From an uncultured Oscillospiraceae bacterium (GTDB taxonomy: Bacteria > Bacillota > Clostridia > Oscillospirales > Oscillospiraceae), in assembly GCA_934561175.1 (NCBI GenBank), contig CAKTFW010000004.1, positions 1 to 64,000 on the forward strand: a DNA stretch of 64,000 bases, in the 5' to 3' direction. Within the stretch, counting starts at the first letter, position 1, and every line of letters starts with the position of its first letter. Under the pieces are notes generated by a model. That model ran no database searches. It was not told the origin of the DNA and was given only the letters and a program-made list of their open reading frames with translations. The position numbers and the translations under genes were made by a program. Positions 53,077 to 61,886 of this stretch are shown piece after piece.

Positions 53077-53577
53077 ATGAAATTGACCGGAAATGTATTT
53101 AAGTATGGCTCCAATGTGGATACAGATGTGATTATTCCCGCCCGGTATCTGAATGTCCCGGATCATGCGGCGCTGGCGTCCCACTGTATGGAGGATATTG
53201 ACCCTGAATTTGTCAAAAAGGTTCAGCCGGGTGACATTATGGTTGCAGATTGGAACTTTGGCTGCGGCTCTTCCCGCGAGCACGCACCGATTGCAATCAA
53301 GGCAAGCGGAATCGCTGCGGTAATCGCTTCCAGCTTTGCACGGATTTTCTACCGTAATGCCATCAACATTGGCCTGCCGATTTTGGAATGTCCAGAGGCT
53401 GCGGAGAATATCAAAGCAGGCGATAAGGTCTCTGTGGATTTGGAAACCGGTGTGATTACCAATGAGACAACCGGAATGACTTTTCAGGCAGCGGCATTTC
53501 CTCCGTTTATCACCGGTATCATTGAAGCAGGCGGTCTGCTGAATTCACTGAAGCAGAGAATGCAAATAGAAAATTGA
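53077..53577 (+). CDS. leuD: 3-isopropylmalate dehydratase small subunit
   Basis: 166 aa swivel-domain subunit. It has [66 protein letters not shown], both complete family signatures. GAGGAG lies ahead of the ATG and the gap from leuC is 18 nt, so the two subunits are made together. A terminator follows. Confidence 0.96.
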   Translation: MKLTGNVFKYGSNVDTDVIIPARYLNVPDHAALASHCMEDIDPEFVKKVQPGDIMVADWNFGCGSSREHAPIAIKASGIAAVIASSFARIFYRNAINIGLPILECPEAAENIKAGDKVSVDLETGVITNETTGMTFQAAAFPPFITGIIEAGGLLNSLKQRMQIEN

Positions 53578-53590
53578 CGGAAAACAGATC

Positions 53591-53640
53591 AAATGCGCGC
53601 GGTTCTTGCAAGAAGGACCGCGCCATTTGCACATTTTGCA
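53591..53640 (+). terminator. hairpin terminator after leuCD
   Basis: GCGCGGT (53597-53603) pairs with ACCGCGC (53617-53623), extended by AAATG/CATTT outside and TCTT/AAGA inside. The T tract is interrupted, so strength is uncertain. Confidence 0.65.
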
Positions 53641-53701
53641 TCATCAATACCGACAACTTGCATAAAATGTGGAGAAATACAAAAAAATTCCTGGGATTCC
53701 C

Positions 53702-53730
53702 TTGATTTATTGCAGGATGCACCGTATAAT
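53702..53730 (+). promoter_or_regulatory. sigma-A promoter for the aminotransferase gene
   Basis: TTGATT (53702-53707), 17-nt spacer, TATAAT (53725-53730). Confidence 0.8.
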
Positions 53731-53785
53731 TGCTTCGAAAAGTACCATGTGATTTAGCAAATAAGAAGCGGAGGAGATTGCAATT

Positions 53786-54976
53786 ATGAAATCCTTATCG
53801 GAAGTTGCTTCCAGCGTAAAGGCGTCGTCGACGCTGGCGATTGACTCAGTCGCGAAACAGATGAAGGCGGATGGTCTGGATGTAATCGGTTTCGGTACCG
53901 GGGAACCGGATTTCCCAACGCCGGATAATATTGTCGCAGCGGCAGAACGGGCTATGGCCGAGCATAAAACGAAGTATACACCGGCTTCCGGTATTCCACA
54001 GCTGAAAGAAGCTGCTTGCTATCGAATGAAAGAAGACTGCGGTTTGGACTATCAGCCGGAAAACTGCTTTATTGCAAGTGGTGCAAAGCACAATGTTTAT
54101 CTGGCGCTGCAGGCGCTACTGAATCCGGGAGACGAGGTGCTGCTGCCAGCGCCCTTCTGGGTGAGCTATATTGAAATGGTACGGCTGGCCGGCGGCACGC
54201 CGGTGGTGGTCTATGCTGGAGAAGAAGAGCACTTTAAGGTCTCGGCGGCCAAGCTGGAGGCTGCAATTACACCGAAGACAAAATGTATGATTCTCAACAG
54301 CCCATCTAACCCGACTGGTATGATGTATACGGAGGCAGAGCTGCGCGCCTTGGCGGAAGTTTGTGTGAAGCATGATCTTTATGTGATTGCAGATGAAATT
54401 TATTATTCGCTCATTTATGATGACAACAAATTTGTCTCCTTTGCGTCGCTGGGAGATGAGGTGAAGGAACGGACGATCCTGATTAACGGTGTCTCGAAAT
54501 CCTATGCAATGACTGGCTGGCGCGTGGGCTTTGCGCTGTCAAATCGGGAGATCACCGGCGTGATGAGCCGCTATGCCAGCCATTCAACCGGTGCGCCGTC
54601 TACCATTTCCCAGTGGGCGGCGGTAGAAGCCCTGCGCGGGCAGCAGGAAACCCGTGAGACAATGCGGAAGGCTTTTGAAGCGCGCCGGAATTATATTGTG
54701 GAGCGAATGAACAAGATTGACGGCGTCAGCTGCCTGAAACCGCAAGGTGCTTTTTATGTGATGATGAATCTGAAAGAAATCCTGGGCGAAACGATTGGCG
54801 GCATCAAGATTACAGACAGCGATGTGTTTGCCAAGGCGTTCCTGGATCAGCAAATGGTGGCGGTTGTTCCCGGCTCTGGATTCTTTGCACCGAATTATGT
54901 GCGGTGGAGCTATGCAACCAGTATGGAAAATATCGAAAAGGGCCTGGATCGGCTGGAAAAGTTCCTGAAAGGGTAG
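53786..54976 (+). CDS. class I aminotransferase, aspartate aminotransferase type
   Basis: 396 aa. The PLP lysine is in INGVSKSYAMTGWRVGF. Other marks are IGFGTGEPDFPTPDNI, YTPASGIPQLKEA, FIASGAKHNVYLALQALLNPGDEVLLP, ILNSPSNPTGMMYTEAEL, YVIADEIYY and the C-terminal Arg in YVRWSYATS that holds the substrate carboxylate. It looks like the Ib-subgroup aspartate aminotransferase of Firmicutes. GGAGG precedes the ATG. It has its own promoter and a terminator before purB. Confidence 0.94.
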   Translation: MKSLSEVASSVKASSTLAIDSVAKQMKADGLDVIGFGTGEPDFPTPDNIVAAAERAMAEHKTKYTPASGIPQLKEAACYRMKEDCGLDYQPENCFIASGAKHNVYLALQALLNPGDEVLLPAPFWVSYIEMVRLAGGTPVVVYAGEEEHFKVSAAKLEAAITPKTKCMILNSPSNPTGMMYTEAELRALAEVCVKHDLYVIADEIYYSLIYDDNKFVSFASLGDEVKERTILINGVSKSYAMTGWRVGFALSNREITGVMSRYASHSTGAPSTISQWAAVEALRGQQETRETMRKAFEARRNYIVERMNKIDGVSCLKPQGAFYVMMNLKEILGETIGGIKITDSDVFAKAFLDQQMVAVVPGSGFFAPNYVRWSYATSMENIEKGLDRLEKFLKG

Positions 54977-54999
54977 AAATCAGCCGAAATATCGAGTAT

Positions 55000-55038
55000 A
55001 ATCAGCGTGATTCGAAAAATTCGGTCACGCTGATTTTT
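55000..55038 (+). terminator. terminator after the aminotransferase gene
   Basis: AATCAGCGTGA and TCACGCTGATT (55001-55034) pair perfectly around a 13-nt loop and are followed by six T. Confidence 0.88.
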
Positions 55039-55055
55039 TATGGGAGGTTTTTGGA

Positions 55056-56492
55056 ATGCCGACGGATATTTATGAAAGTCCGCTTTCTTCCAGATACGCA
55101 AGTCCGGAGATGCTGTACCTGTTCTCTCCGGATAAGAAATTTACAACCTGGCATCGGTTGTGGATTGCGCTGGCGCGTGCGGAAATGCAGCTGGGCCTGC
55201 CGGTGACGCAGGAACAGATTGATGAAATGGAAGCGCATAAGGACGAGGTCAACTACGAACTCGCCGCGCAGAAGGAGAAGGAGCTGCGGCATGATGTTAT
55301 GGCGCATATTCATGCGTATGGCGCGGCCTGCCCAAAGGCAATGCCGATTATTCATCTCGGTGCTACCAGCTGTTATGTGGGCGATAATACCGATGTGATT
55401 CTGATGCGCGAGGGGCTTGTTCTGGTGCGCAATAAGCTGGTCAACCTGATTGCGAAGCTGAGCGAGTTTGCGGACAAGTACAAGTCGATGCCGACACTGG
55501 GCTTTACGCATTTTCAGCCGGCACAGCTCACAACCGTTGGCAAGCGAGCAACGCTTTGGATCAACGAGCTGCTGATGGACCTGGAGGAAATTGAGTTTCG
55601 TATTGGCACACTGAAGTTGCTCGGTTCCAAGGGTACAACTGGTACACAGGCCAGCTTCCTGGAGCTGTTTGGCGGAGACCATGAAAAGGTGAAAAAGCTG
55701 GAACAACTCATTGCGACAGAGATGGGCTTTGATGCTGTGGTGCCGGTGTCTGGACAGACCTATTCCAGAAAGATGGATGCCGGTGTTCTGGCAACATTGT
55801 CTGGCGTGGCGCAATCGGCTGGCAAGTTTGCAACGGATTTCCGGCTGCTTTCCCATTTGAAAGAGTGCGAGGAACCCTTTGAAAGCAAACAAATTGGTTC
55901 CTCTGCAATGCCCTATAAGCGGAATCCGATGCGTTCAGAGCGCATCTGCTCTCTGGCACGCTATGTGATTGCAGATGCGATGAATCCGGCCTTTACAGCT
56001 TATAATCAGTGGTTTGAGCGTACGCTGGACGATTCTGCCGGTAAACGGATTTCCGTTCCGGAGGCATTCCTCGCTGTGGATGCAATCCTGAATATCTATT
56101 TGAATATCGCATCCGGAATTCAGGTCTATGACAAGGTGATTGCCAAGCATGTACAGGAAGAGCTTCCGTTTATGGCAACAGAGAACATCATGATGGATGC
56201 AGTAATGCGCGGCGGCAATCGCCAGGAGCTGCATGAGCGCATCCGGGTGCATTCCATTGCGGCCGGTAAAACTGTAAAGGCAGAGGGAAAGTCGAATGAT
56301 TTGGTTGACCGTATTGCGGCGGACCCGGCGTTTGGATTGACACGGGAAGAAATCCTGCAGAATCTGGACGCCTCCCGTTATATTGGGCGCTGCCCACAGC
56401 AGGTCACGGAATTTTTGGCGGAGCAGGTGCAGCCGGTTTTGGATCGGTATTCTGCATGCCTGAGCGATAAACAGACGGAACTAAAGGTATAA
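55056..56492 (+). CDS. purB: adenylosuccinate lyase
   Basis: 478 aa. PurB splits adenylosuccinate and SAICAR in purine synthesis. The family signature GSSAMPYKRNPMRSERI (about 288-304) is complete; HLGATSCYVGDNTDVILMREGL, GFTHFQPAQLTTVGKRATLWI and TGTQASFLELFGGD are the other active-site blocks. The N-terminus PTDIYESPLSSRYAS is typical. GGGAGG precedes the ATG. No other pur gene is adjacent. Confidence 0.96.
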   Translation: MPTDIYESPLSSRYASPEMLYLFSPDKKFTTWHRLWIALARAEMQLGLPVTQEQIDEMEAHKDEVNYELAAQKEKELRHDVMAHIHAYGAACPKAMPIIHLGATSCYVGDNTDVILMREGLVLVRNKLVNLIAKLSEFADKYKSMPTLGFTHFQPAQLTTVGKRATLWINELLMDLEEIEFRIGTLKLLGSKGTTGTQASFLELFGGDHEKVKKLEQLIATEMGFDAVVPVSGQTYSRKMDAGVLATLSGVAQSAGKFATDFRLLSHLKECEEPFESKQIGSSAMPYKRNPMRSERICSLARYVIADAMNPAFTAYNQWFERTLDDSAGKRISVPEAFLAVDAILNIYLNIASGIQVYDKVIAKHVQEELPFMATENIMMDAVMRGGNRQELHERIRVHSIAAGKTVKAEGKSNDLVDRIAADPAFGLTREEILQNLDASRYIGRCPQQVTEFLAEQVQPVLDRYSACLSDKQTELKV

Positions 56493-56502
56493 AGAACGAC
56501 TT

Positions 56503-56552
56503 CCCGCGGGTTTTGGATTGCCGAAATCAGCTTTCGAAATCCGCGGGATTTC
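56503..56552 (+). terminator. hairpin terminator after purB
   Basis: CCCGCGG (56503-56509) pairs with CCGCGGG (56541-56547) across a long, partly paired loop; the following T stretch is short. Confidence 0.55.
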
Positions 56553-56568
56553 TGTGCAGGAAAAAGAA

Positions 56569-56597
56569 TTGACTTTTTCGCCTGAAAACTCTATAAT
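56569..56597 (+). promoter_or_regulatory. sigma-A promoter for secDF
   Basis: TTGACT (56569-56574), 17-nt spacer, TATAAT (56592-56597). Confidence 0.88.
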
Positions 56598-56636
56598 TTT
56601 TTACGATATTTTCATGATTAGGAGGCTAACAGCCAA

Positions 56637-57926
56637 ATGAAAAAGAGTGTGATTTCGCTCGTAGTGGTTGTGCTGCTCATTGCACTGTTCATTACGACGG
56701 CACTGTTTGGCCTGGACCTTGGCTTTGTCCGGATTGACAGTGTTTCAGAAGGCGTACCGCTTGGATTGGATTTGGTCGGCGGTTCGGAAATTACCTATAA
56801 AGCGCAAATTCCGGATGGAAGCGATGCGGATACCGTAGCGACGGGCATGAAGAGTGCAAGTACTATGCTGCGGCAGCGCCTGGATGTGCTGGGCTACACC
56901 GAGGCGAATGTTTACCAATCCGGTGATGATCAGATCGTGGTGGAAATCCCAAATGTTAAAGATCCGGAAGAAGCAGTCCAGCAGCTTGGTTCCACGGCAA
57001 TTGTGGAATTCCGGGATGCCGATGGCAAGGTGTGGTTGACTGGCGAGGACATTGCATCTGCGTCCTATCAGTATTCTCCGGTGGATAACAGCGGCCTGGC
57101 GACCCATCATGTTGTTCTGAAGTTTACTTCGGAAGGACAGCAGAAGTTTACGGAAGCAACAAAAGCAGTTGCGAACCGTACTGGCAGCGACAATTATCTG
57201 GATATTGTGATGGATAATGAGAGCATTTCTCAGCCCTATGTCAGCAAGACCGAGTATGCAGCGACTGGCATTAACTCGGACTCTGCGGTTATTACCCTGG
57301 GCAACAATGCCACTGCGGAAAATGCCAGCTATCTGGCTAATATCATTTCTGCAGGTCAGCTGCCGTTCTCGCTGGAATGCGTAAAGCTGGAGGCCGTCGG
57401 CGCGAGCTTGGGCGAGCGCAGCCTGGAGACCAGCTTGATGGCTGGCCTGATTGGTCTGATTCTGATTATGATCTTCATGGTCATTGTCTACCGTGTGATG
57501 GGTGCTGTCTCCTGCTTCTCGCTCGTGATGTATGCATCGCTGTTTTGTGTGATCCTGTCCATTGCACATATCAACCTGAGCCTGCCTGGCATTGCCGGCA
57601 TTATTTTGACAATCGGTATGGCTGTGGACGCCAATGTCATTATTTATGAGCGAATCCGTGAGGAACTGCGTGCTGGTAAGACACTGCGTTCTTCCATTGA
57701 TATGGGTTATAAGAATGCCGTTCGCGCAATTATTGATGCCAATATTACAACTATTATTGCAGCTGTGGTTCTGTGGTGGAAGGGAACCGGTACCATTATC
57801 AGCTTTGCGCAGACCCTGCTGATCGGCGTCATTCTCTCGATGATTGTGATGCTGGTTGTGACAAAGATTCTGCTGAAGGCTGCCGTTGGGTTCGGTATCC
57901 GCAGCCCCAAAGCGTACCATGTTTAA
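56637..57926 (+). CDS. secD: protein translocase subunit SecD
   Basis: 429 aa, six membrane helices. It joins SecF and SecYEG and uses the proton gradient to help pull proteins out. The N-terminal helix (SLVVVVLLIALFITTALFGL) is followed by a periplasm-side P1 domain with GLDLVGGSEITYKA and LRQRLDVLGYTEANV, then helices 2-6 with SLMAGLIGLILIMIFMVIVYRVMG, LTIGMAVDANVIIYERIREELRAG and the TTIIAAVVLWW motif. It is shorter than proteobacterial SecD and separate from SecF, the common clostridial form. secF follows. Confidence 0.96.
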   Translation: MKKSVISLVVVVLLIALFITTALFGLDLGFVRIDSVSEGVPLGLDLVGGSEITYKAQIPDGSDADTVATGMKSASTMLRQRLDVLGYTEANVYQSGDDQIVVEIPNVKDPEEAVQQLGSTAIVEFRDADGKVWLTGEDIASASYQYSPVDNSGLATHHVVLKFTSEGQQKFTEATKAVANRTGSDNYLDIVMDNESISQPYVSKTEYAATGINSDSAVITLGNNATAENASYLANIISAGQLPFSLECVKLEAVGASLGERSLETSLMAGLIGLILIMIFMVIVYRVMGAVSCFSLVMYASLFCVILSIAHINLSLPGIAGIILTIGMAVDANVIIYERIREELRAGKTLRSSIDMGYKNAVRAIIDANITTIIAAVVLWWKGTGTIISFAQTLLIGVILSMIVMLVVTKILLKAAVGFGIRSPKAYHV

Positions 57927-57942
57927 GAAGGGGGTTGCAAGT

Positions 57943-58857
57943 ATGTTTCAGAATCGTATTTTTAGTTTTACCGGTCATTTCAAAATTTTTGGCTTGATCT
58001 CCCTGCTGCTGGTAGCTGTTGGTTTGATTGGCCTGCTGTGCATCCCGTTCGGTGTATATCTGTTCAACTTTGATATCGACTTCCTTGGCGGCACCACGAT
58101 GCAGTTTGACCTGCATACGGATATCACGAGTGATATCACAAACAATGTGGCCGATATTGTTAAGGAAGTGAGTGGCCAGACGCCGTCTTCTGTTACCAAG
58201 GCGGGCGACAGTGGTACGCAGGTTGTTATCAAGACACTGGAGCTGGACTCCGAAACCCGTGACGCTGTTTTCCAGGCAGTGGCGAAAGCCTACAATCTTC
58301 CGGAAGACGACAAGCCGGTGAAGAGTGATTATGTCTCTGCTTCGGTTGGTTCGGATCTGCGGAATGCCGCGATTACCGCGTCTGTGGTTGCAGCGCTGCT
58401 GATTTTGCTTTATATTACCATCCGGTTTGAGTTCAAGTCTGGTCTGGCAGCAGTTATTGCATTGGTGCATGACCTGCTCGTGATGCTCAGCATGTATATT
58501 ATTTTCCAGATTCCGTTCAATATGAACTTCATCGCTGCGGCGTTGACAATTTTGGGTTATTCCATCAACGCGACGATTGTTGTTTTTGACCGGATCCGTG
58601 AAAACCGCAAACTGGCACCGCATGAGCAATTCTCCAATGTTGTGGATCAGAGTATCTGGCAGACAATGGGCCGCAGCATCAACACCACGGTTACGACGCT
58701 GTTGGCAGTTGTGATGCTCCTGATTTTGGGTGTCAGCTCGATCCGTAATTTTGCGCTCCCGCTGACGATCGGCATTCTGGCTGGCTGCTATTCCTCCATC
58801 TGCCTGTCCGGCTCGCTCTGGACACTGTTTAAGGGCGGTATGAAGAAGAAAGCCTGA
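57943..58857 (+). CDS. secF: protein translocase subunit SecF
   Basis: 304 aa, six membrane helices. N-terminal FSFTGHFKIFGLISLLLVAVGLIGL precedes the loop with NFDIDFLGGTTMQFDL, and the C-terminal half has FIAAALTILGYSINATIVVFDRIRENR, the conserved helix-4/5 motif, and TTVTTLLAVVMLLILG. ATG at 57943 follows AAGGGGG with 8-nt spacing and lies 16 nt after secD. The longer frame overlapping secD is rejected. A terminator follows at 58872. Confidence 0.95.
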   Translation: MFQNRIFSFTGHFKIFGLISLLLVAVGLIGLLCIPFGVYLFNFDIDFLGGTTMQFDLHTDITSDITNNVADIVKEVSGQTPSSVTKAGDSGTQVVIKTLELDSETRDAVFQAVAKAYNLPEDDKPVKSDYVSASVGSDLRNAAITASVVAALLILLYITIRFEFKSGLAAVIALVHDLLVMLSMYIIFQIPFNMNFIAAALTILGYSINATIVVFDRIRENRKLAPHEQFSNVVDQSIWQTMGRSINTTVTTLLAVVMLLILGVSSIRNFALPLTIGILAGCYSSICLSGSLWTLFKGGMKKKA

Positions 58858-58871
58858 GATTGTAACAAAAT

Positions 58872-58914
58872 AAAAATTGCGTAACTCCGTTTATGGGGTT
58901 ACGCAATTTTTTTA
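58872..58914. terminator. bidirectional terminator between secF and the HAD hydrolase
   Basis: AAAATTGCGTAACTCC pairs with GGGGTTACGCAATTTT (58874-58910) around a short loop, with T runs on both strands. Confidence 0.92.
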
Positions 58915-58954
58915 TGAAAAATTCGCCGGGTTTCCGGCGATGTCTATGGAATTG

Positions 58955-59737
58955 TTATGCGGGAATATCACCGACACCATACAAAACCAGGCGTGGACGG
59001 TACGGATATTGCGCAATGCCTTCCTGTGTTGTGACGCCAGAGAGTACCAGTGCGGTGTCAAGGCCACTTTCGATCCCTGCGATGATATCAGTATCCATCC
59101 TGTCGCCGATGATAGCGGCATCCTGTGAATGTACACCGAGCAATTGCAGACCGGTGCGCATCATCAACGGATTGGGTTTTCCAACATAGTAGGCAGAGCG
59201 TCCCGTAGCCATTTCGATTGGCGCAATGAGAGAGCGGCAGGCTGGAACAATACCGGCCTCTGTTGGTCCGGTCAGGTCGGTGTTGGTGCCAATCAGCTTT
59301 GCACCGGAAAGAACCAGACGAACCGCCTGACAGATGCTTTCATAGTTGTAGCTTGCTGTTTCGCCCACAATGACATAATCCGGGTCAATATTGTTGATGG
59401 TAATGCCGGCATCATGCAGCGCATTAAATAAGCCCGGCTCACCGATGACATAAGCGCTGCAGCCAGGGGATTGGAAACTGATAAATTTTGCTGTGGCCAA
59501 TGCGCTGGTGTAAAAATGATGTGCATCCACATCAAGCCCCATGCGTGCCAACTTTTGCTGCAGTTCTTTGGGAGAACGCGCACTGCTGTTTGTCAGAAAG
59601 AGAAATTGCTTTTTCTCCTGATAGAGCCAATCTACAAACTCCCGAACACCGGGCAAAAGGCGGTTTCCATGGTAAATTACACCGTCCATATCGCAGATAT
59701 AGCCTAGTTTACTTCTAAGTTGATCGATAAATGCCAC
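58955..59737 (-). CDS. HAD-IIA family hydrolase (NagD-like)
   Basis: About 260 aa. HAD motif I is YICDMDGVIYHGN, motif II LTNSSARSPKEL, and motif IV IIGDRMDTDIIAGIESGLDTALVLSG; the IIA cap lies between, with VIGEPGLFNALHDAGI and VVGETASYNYESI. NagD-type enzymes dephosphorylate sugar or nucleotide phosphates; substrate unknown. The start is uncertain: an ATG at 59770 lacks a ribosome binding site and overlaps a possible -10 box (TAAAAT), so a GTG at 59737 is preferred but only weakly supported. It is divergent from the spoIIIA operon. Confidence 0.85.
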   Translation of the reverse strand: MAFIDQLRSKLGYICDMDGVIYHGNRLLPGVREFVDWLYQEKKQFLFLTNSSARSPKELQQKLARMGLDVDAHHFYTSALATAKFISFQSPGCSAYVIGEPGLFNALHDAGITINNIDPDYVIVGETASYNYESICQAVRLVLSGAKLIGTNTDLTGPTEAGIVPACRSLIAPIEMATGRSAYYVGKPNPLMMRTGLQLLGVHSQDAAIIGDRMDTDIIAGIESGLDTALVLSGVTTQEGIAQYPYRPRLVLYGVGDIPA

Positions 59738-59841
59738 CTCATTTCTTCTATTTTGATCTAATTTTATCATAGTACAGTAGTGTAAAATTCATCATCCTGA
59801 CTTTGTAAAAACAATGTAAGTTCTCCTTTAGGGGGGCGCCA

Positions 59842-59870
59842 GCATAATTGGAGACAGGCAGACATAGGTT
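59842..59870 (+). promoter_or_regulatory. sigma-E-like promoter for the spoIIIA operon
   Basis: GCATAAT (59842-59848), 14-nt spacer, CATAGGTT (59863-59870), 17 nt before the spoIIIAA start. This fits the Bacillus sigma-E pattern (K-M-A-T-A-T-T, N14-15, CATACANT) with three mismatches; spoIIIA is a sigma-E operon in B. subtilis. Confidence 0.55.
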
Positions 59871-59887
59871 GTACAGGAAGTGAGAAG

Positions 59888-60904
59888 ATGGATACAACCA
59901 GTTGGAAAACGATTCTTGCAATTTTGCCGCCGGAGCTGCGTCGTGCTGTTGGCGCATTACCACCTGAAATGGCAATTGAAGAGCTGCGTCTGCGCGTTGG
60001 AATTGGGTGCAGTGTGCTGTCATTCGGGAAGGAAACTGTGCTATGCTGCAACAACGCACCGCTGCCAATTACTTCGGCGCAACTGCAACAGTTGATTTCT
60101 GCAGCTGCCCATCAATCGCTTTATACCGTGGAGAATACGATCCCGTCTGGATATCTGATTTTGCCTGGCGGATATCGGCTTGGGCTGTGTGGTACGGCAG
60201 TGATGCGCAATGGTATCGTGCAGACCTTTCGGGATCTCTCCTCGGTATCCATTCGGTTTAGCCGCCAGGTGCGTGGGTGTGCAGATATCTTGTTGCCAGA
60301 GCTGAAGCGTGGGAACAGCGTGCTGTTGATTGGACCGCCTGGAGCCGGAAAGACAACGGTCCTTCGGGATGCGGTTCGGCAACTTTCGGACAAGCTCGAA
60401 AATCGGGTCGGACTCTGCGACGAGCGGGGAGAGATTGCCGCAATGTGTGGTGGCGCGCCGCAGATTGAAATCGGCAAGCGGACGGATGTCCTTGCTGGAT
60501 GTCCCAAAGCAGAGGCGATGGAAATTCTGATACGGACGATGAATCCACAGTGGATTGCGGTGGACGAGATTACAAAAGCTGAGGATGTGACAGCATTAAT
60601 GCGCGCGTCGTATTGTGGTGTCCGATTTTTAGCAACGGCCCATGCGGAACAATGGAAGGATCTGTTTTTACGCCCAATTTATCGGCAGCTGATGCAGTTG
60701 CAGCTGTTTTCCAAAGTGGCGGTTCTTTTACCGCATCGACGGCTGCAGCTCAGATCCGGGAGGGAACTCTATGATACATTTGATCGGGGCAGGTCTGCTG
60801 GGAATTGCAGCAGCCGCGCCGGGAATTTTGCAGGTGTACCGGATGATGATACGATACCTGGCGCTGCAGCAGATGGCTGCGGGACTGAGTGTAATGCAGG
60901 CTGA
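59888..60904 (+). CDS. spoIIIAA: stage III sporulation protein AA (ATPase)
   Basis: 338 aa; the usual length is near 305. SpoIIIAA is the mother-cell ATPase of the SpoIIIA-SpoIIQ feeding channel between mother cell and forespore, related to secretion ATPases. Walker A is LLIGPPGAGKTTVLRDAVRQ (about 151-160 for the loop), Walker B WIAVDEIT, plus LCDERGEIAAMCGG and LATAHAEQW. After about residue 294 the frame runs on into spoIIIAB for 44 more codons, reading DTFDRGRS and then a Gly/Ala/Asp-rich tail unlike the family. Start ATG follows AAGTGAG. Transcribed from the predicted sigma-E promoter. Confidence 0.93.
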   Translation: MDTTSWKTILAILPPELRRAVGALPPEMAIEELRLRVGIGCSVLSFGKETVLCCNNAPLPITSAQLQQLISAAAHQSLYTVENTIPSGYLILPGGYRLGLCGTAVMRNGIVQTFRDLSSVSIRFSRQVRGCADILLPELKRGNSVLLIGPPGAGKTTVLRDAVRQLSDKLENRVGLCDERGEIAAMCGGAPQIEIGKRTDVLAGCPKAEAMEILIRTMNPQWIAVDEITKAEDVTALMRASYCGVRFLATAHAEQWKDLFLRPIYRQLMQLQLFSKVAVLLPHRRLQLRSGRELYDTFDRGRSAGNCSSRAGNFAGVPDDDTIPGAAADGCGTECNAG

Positions 60905-61283
60905 GTTGGCATCCCGCCGCAGTACCGTGCCGGAGCTGTTCCGTGCGGCTACAGTATGCGGGGGCGCCGCTGGTCGGATCTTTTCCAGTGCAGCGGCACA
61001 GATGGAACGGGAGCCTTACTGTACCGCGCTTGATGCAATGCGGGTTGCACTTACCAGTTCTGGCGCGGCAGCCTTTGACAAAGAAGGACACCGGATTTGG
61101 ATGCAGCTTGCGATGATGCTGGGGCAGTTTGACTTCGACAGTCAGACCGCAGCACTGCAAACCGCTGCGGTTCAACTGGAACAGACGCTGCAATTTCTGG
61201 CATCGGAGCGGCGTGCCAGATGCCGAAGTGCGGGTGCGATGGGTGCTGCGGCAGGGTTAACACTTTTTATCATTTTGATTTAG
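60771..61283 (+). CDS. spoIIIAB: stage III sporulation protein AB
   Basis: 170 aa, normal length. An N-terminal helix (LIGAGLLGIAAAAPGIL) and C-terminal helix (AAAGLTLFIILI) flank a helical body resembling type II secretion GspF-like proteins: YLALQQMAAGLSVMQAELASRRSTVPELFR. GGGAGGG before the ATG at 60771 gives a strong ribosome binding site. It overlaps spoIIIAA by 134 nt in another frame. Confidence 0.9.
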   Translation: MIHLIGAGLLGIAAAAPGILQVYRMMIRYLALQQMAAGLSVMQAELASRRSTVPELFRAATVCGGAAGRIFSSAAAQMEREPYCTALDAMRVALTSSGAAAFDKEGHRIWMQLAMMLGQFDFDSQTAALQTAAVQLEQTLQFLASERRARCRSAGAMGAAAGLTLFIILI

Positions 61284-61293
61284 GAAGTGCGGC

Positions 61294-61488
61294 ATGGAGA
61301 TTGATCTGATTTTCAAAATTGCAGCGGTTGGGATTATCGTATCCATTTTGAACCAGGTTCTGGTTCGTTCCGGTCGGGAAGAGCAGGCGACGATGACTAC
61401 ACTGGCGGGACTCGTCGTTGTCCTCATGATTGTGGTGCAAAAAATCGCAGAGCTCTTTGATCTGGTAAAGACGCTGTTTAATTTCTGA
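61294..61488 (+). CDS. spoIIIAC: stage III sporulation protein AC
   Basis: 64 aa, two membrane helices: IDLIFKIAAVGIIVSILNQVLVRSGREEQA and MTTLAGLVVVLMIVVQKIAELF. This pattern, length and position are those of SpoIIIAC. Its stop overlaps the first base of spoIIIAD. Confidence 0.95.
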   Translation: MEIDLIFKIAAVGIIVSILNQVLVRSGREEQATMTTLAGLVVVLMIVVQKIAELFDLVKTLFNF

Positions 61489-61886
61489 TGGACACGATGA
61501 TGAAGGCTGCGGCCATTGGCATTGTGGGCGCAATTTTGACGGCAATTGTGAAAAGAGATGCCGGTGCACTGGCGCTAGCGGTATCGTTAGTGTGCTGCAG
61601 TGCGCTTGTCTGTTGCATGCTTGGCATTGTGAAGCCGCTTTTGGAATTTTTAGACGAGCTGCGGTCATTGGCGGGAATCAGTACGACCATCGTTGCACCG
61701 TTGCTGAAATCCGTTGCAATTGGACTTATTACGGAAATCGCATCCGGCGTTTGCGCAGATGCAGGGCAATCGTCGCTGTCAAAATTTGTCCAGTTGTGCG
61801 GTGCAGCGGCAGCGCTTTATGTTGCACTGCCGCTGATGGAGGCCGTGATTGCATTGCTGCAGCAAATAAACGGAGGAGTATCATGA
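61488..61886 (+). CDS. spoIIIAD: stage III sporulation protein AD
   Basis: 132 aa with about four membrane helices: MKAAAIGIVGAILTAIVKRD, ALAVSLVCCSALVCCMLGIVKP, STTIVAPLLKSVAIGLITEIASGVCADAGQSSLSKFVQLCGAAAALYVALPLM. The AC-AD gene pair is always adjacent and the sequence GLITEIASGVCADAGQSSLS is the family's strongest block. It overlaps spoIIIAC by one base (TGATG) and spoIIIAE by four. Confidence 0.95.
   Translation: MDTMMKAAAIGIVGAILTAIVKRDAGALALAVSLVCCSALVCCMLGIVKPLLEFLDELRSLAGISTTIVAPLLKSVAIGLITEIASGVCADAGQSSLSKFVQLCGAAAALYVALPLMEAVIALLQQINGGVS

Noticed and set aside
51868..53283. 471-codon minus-strand frame across leuC
   Set aside because: It is antisense to leuC/leuD, which carry complete Fe-S and swivel motifs; the length reflects codon bias.
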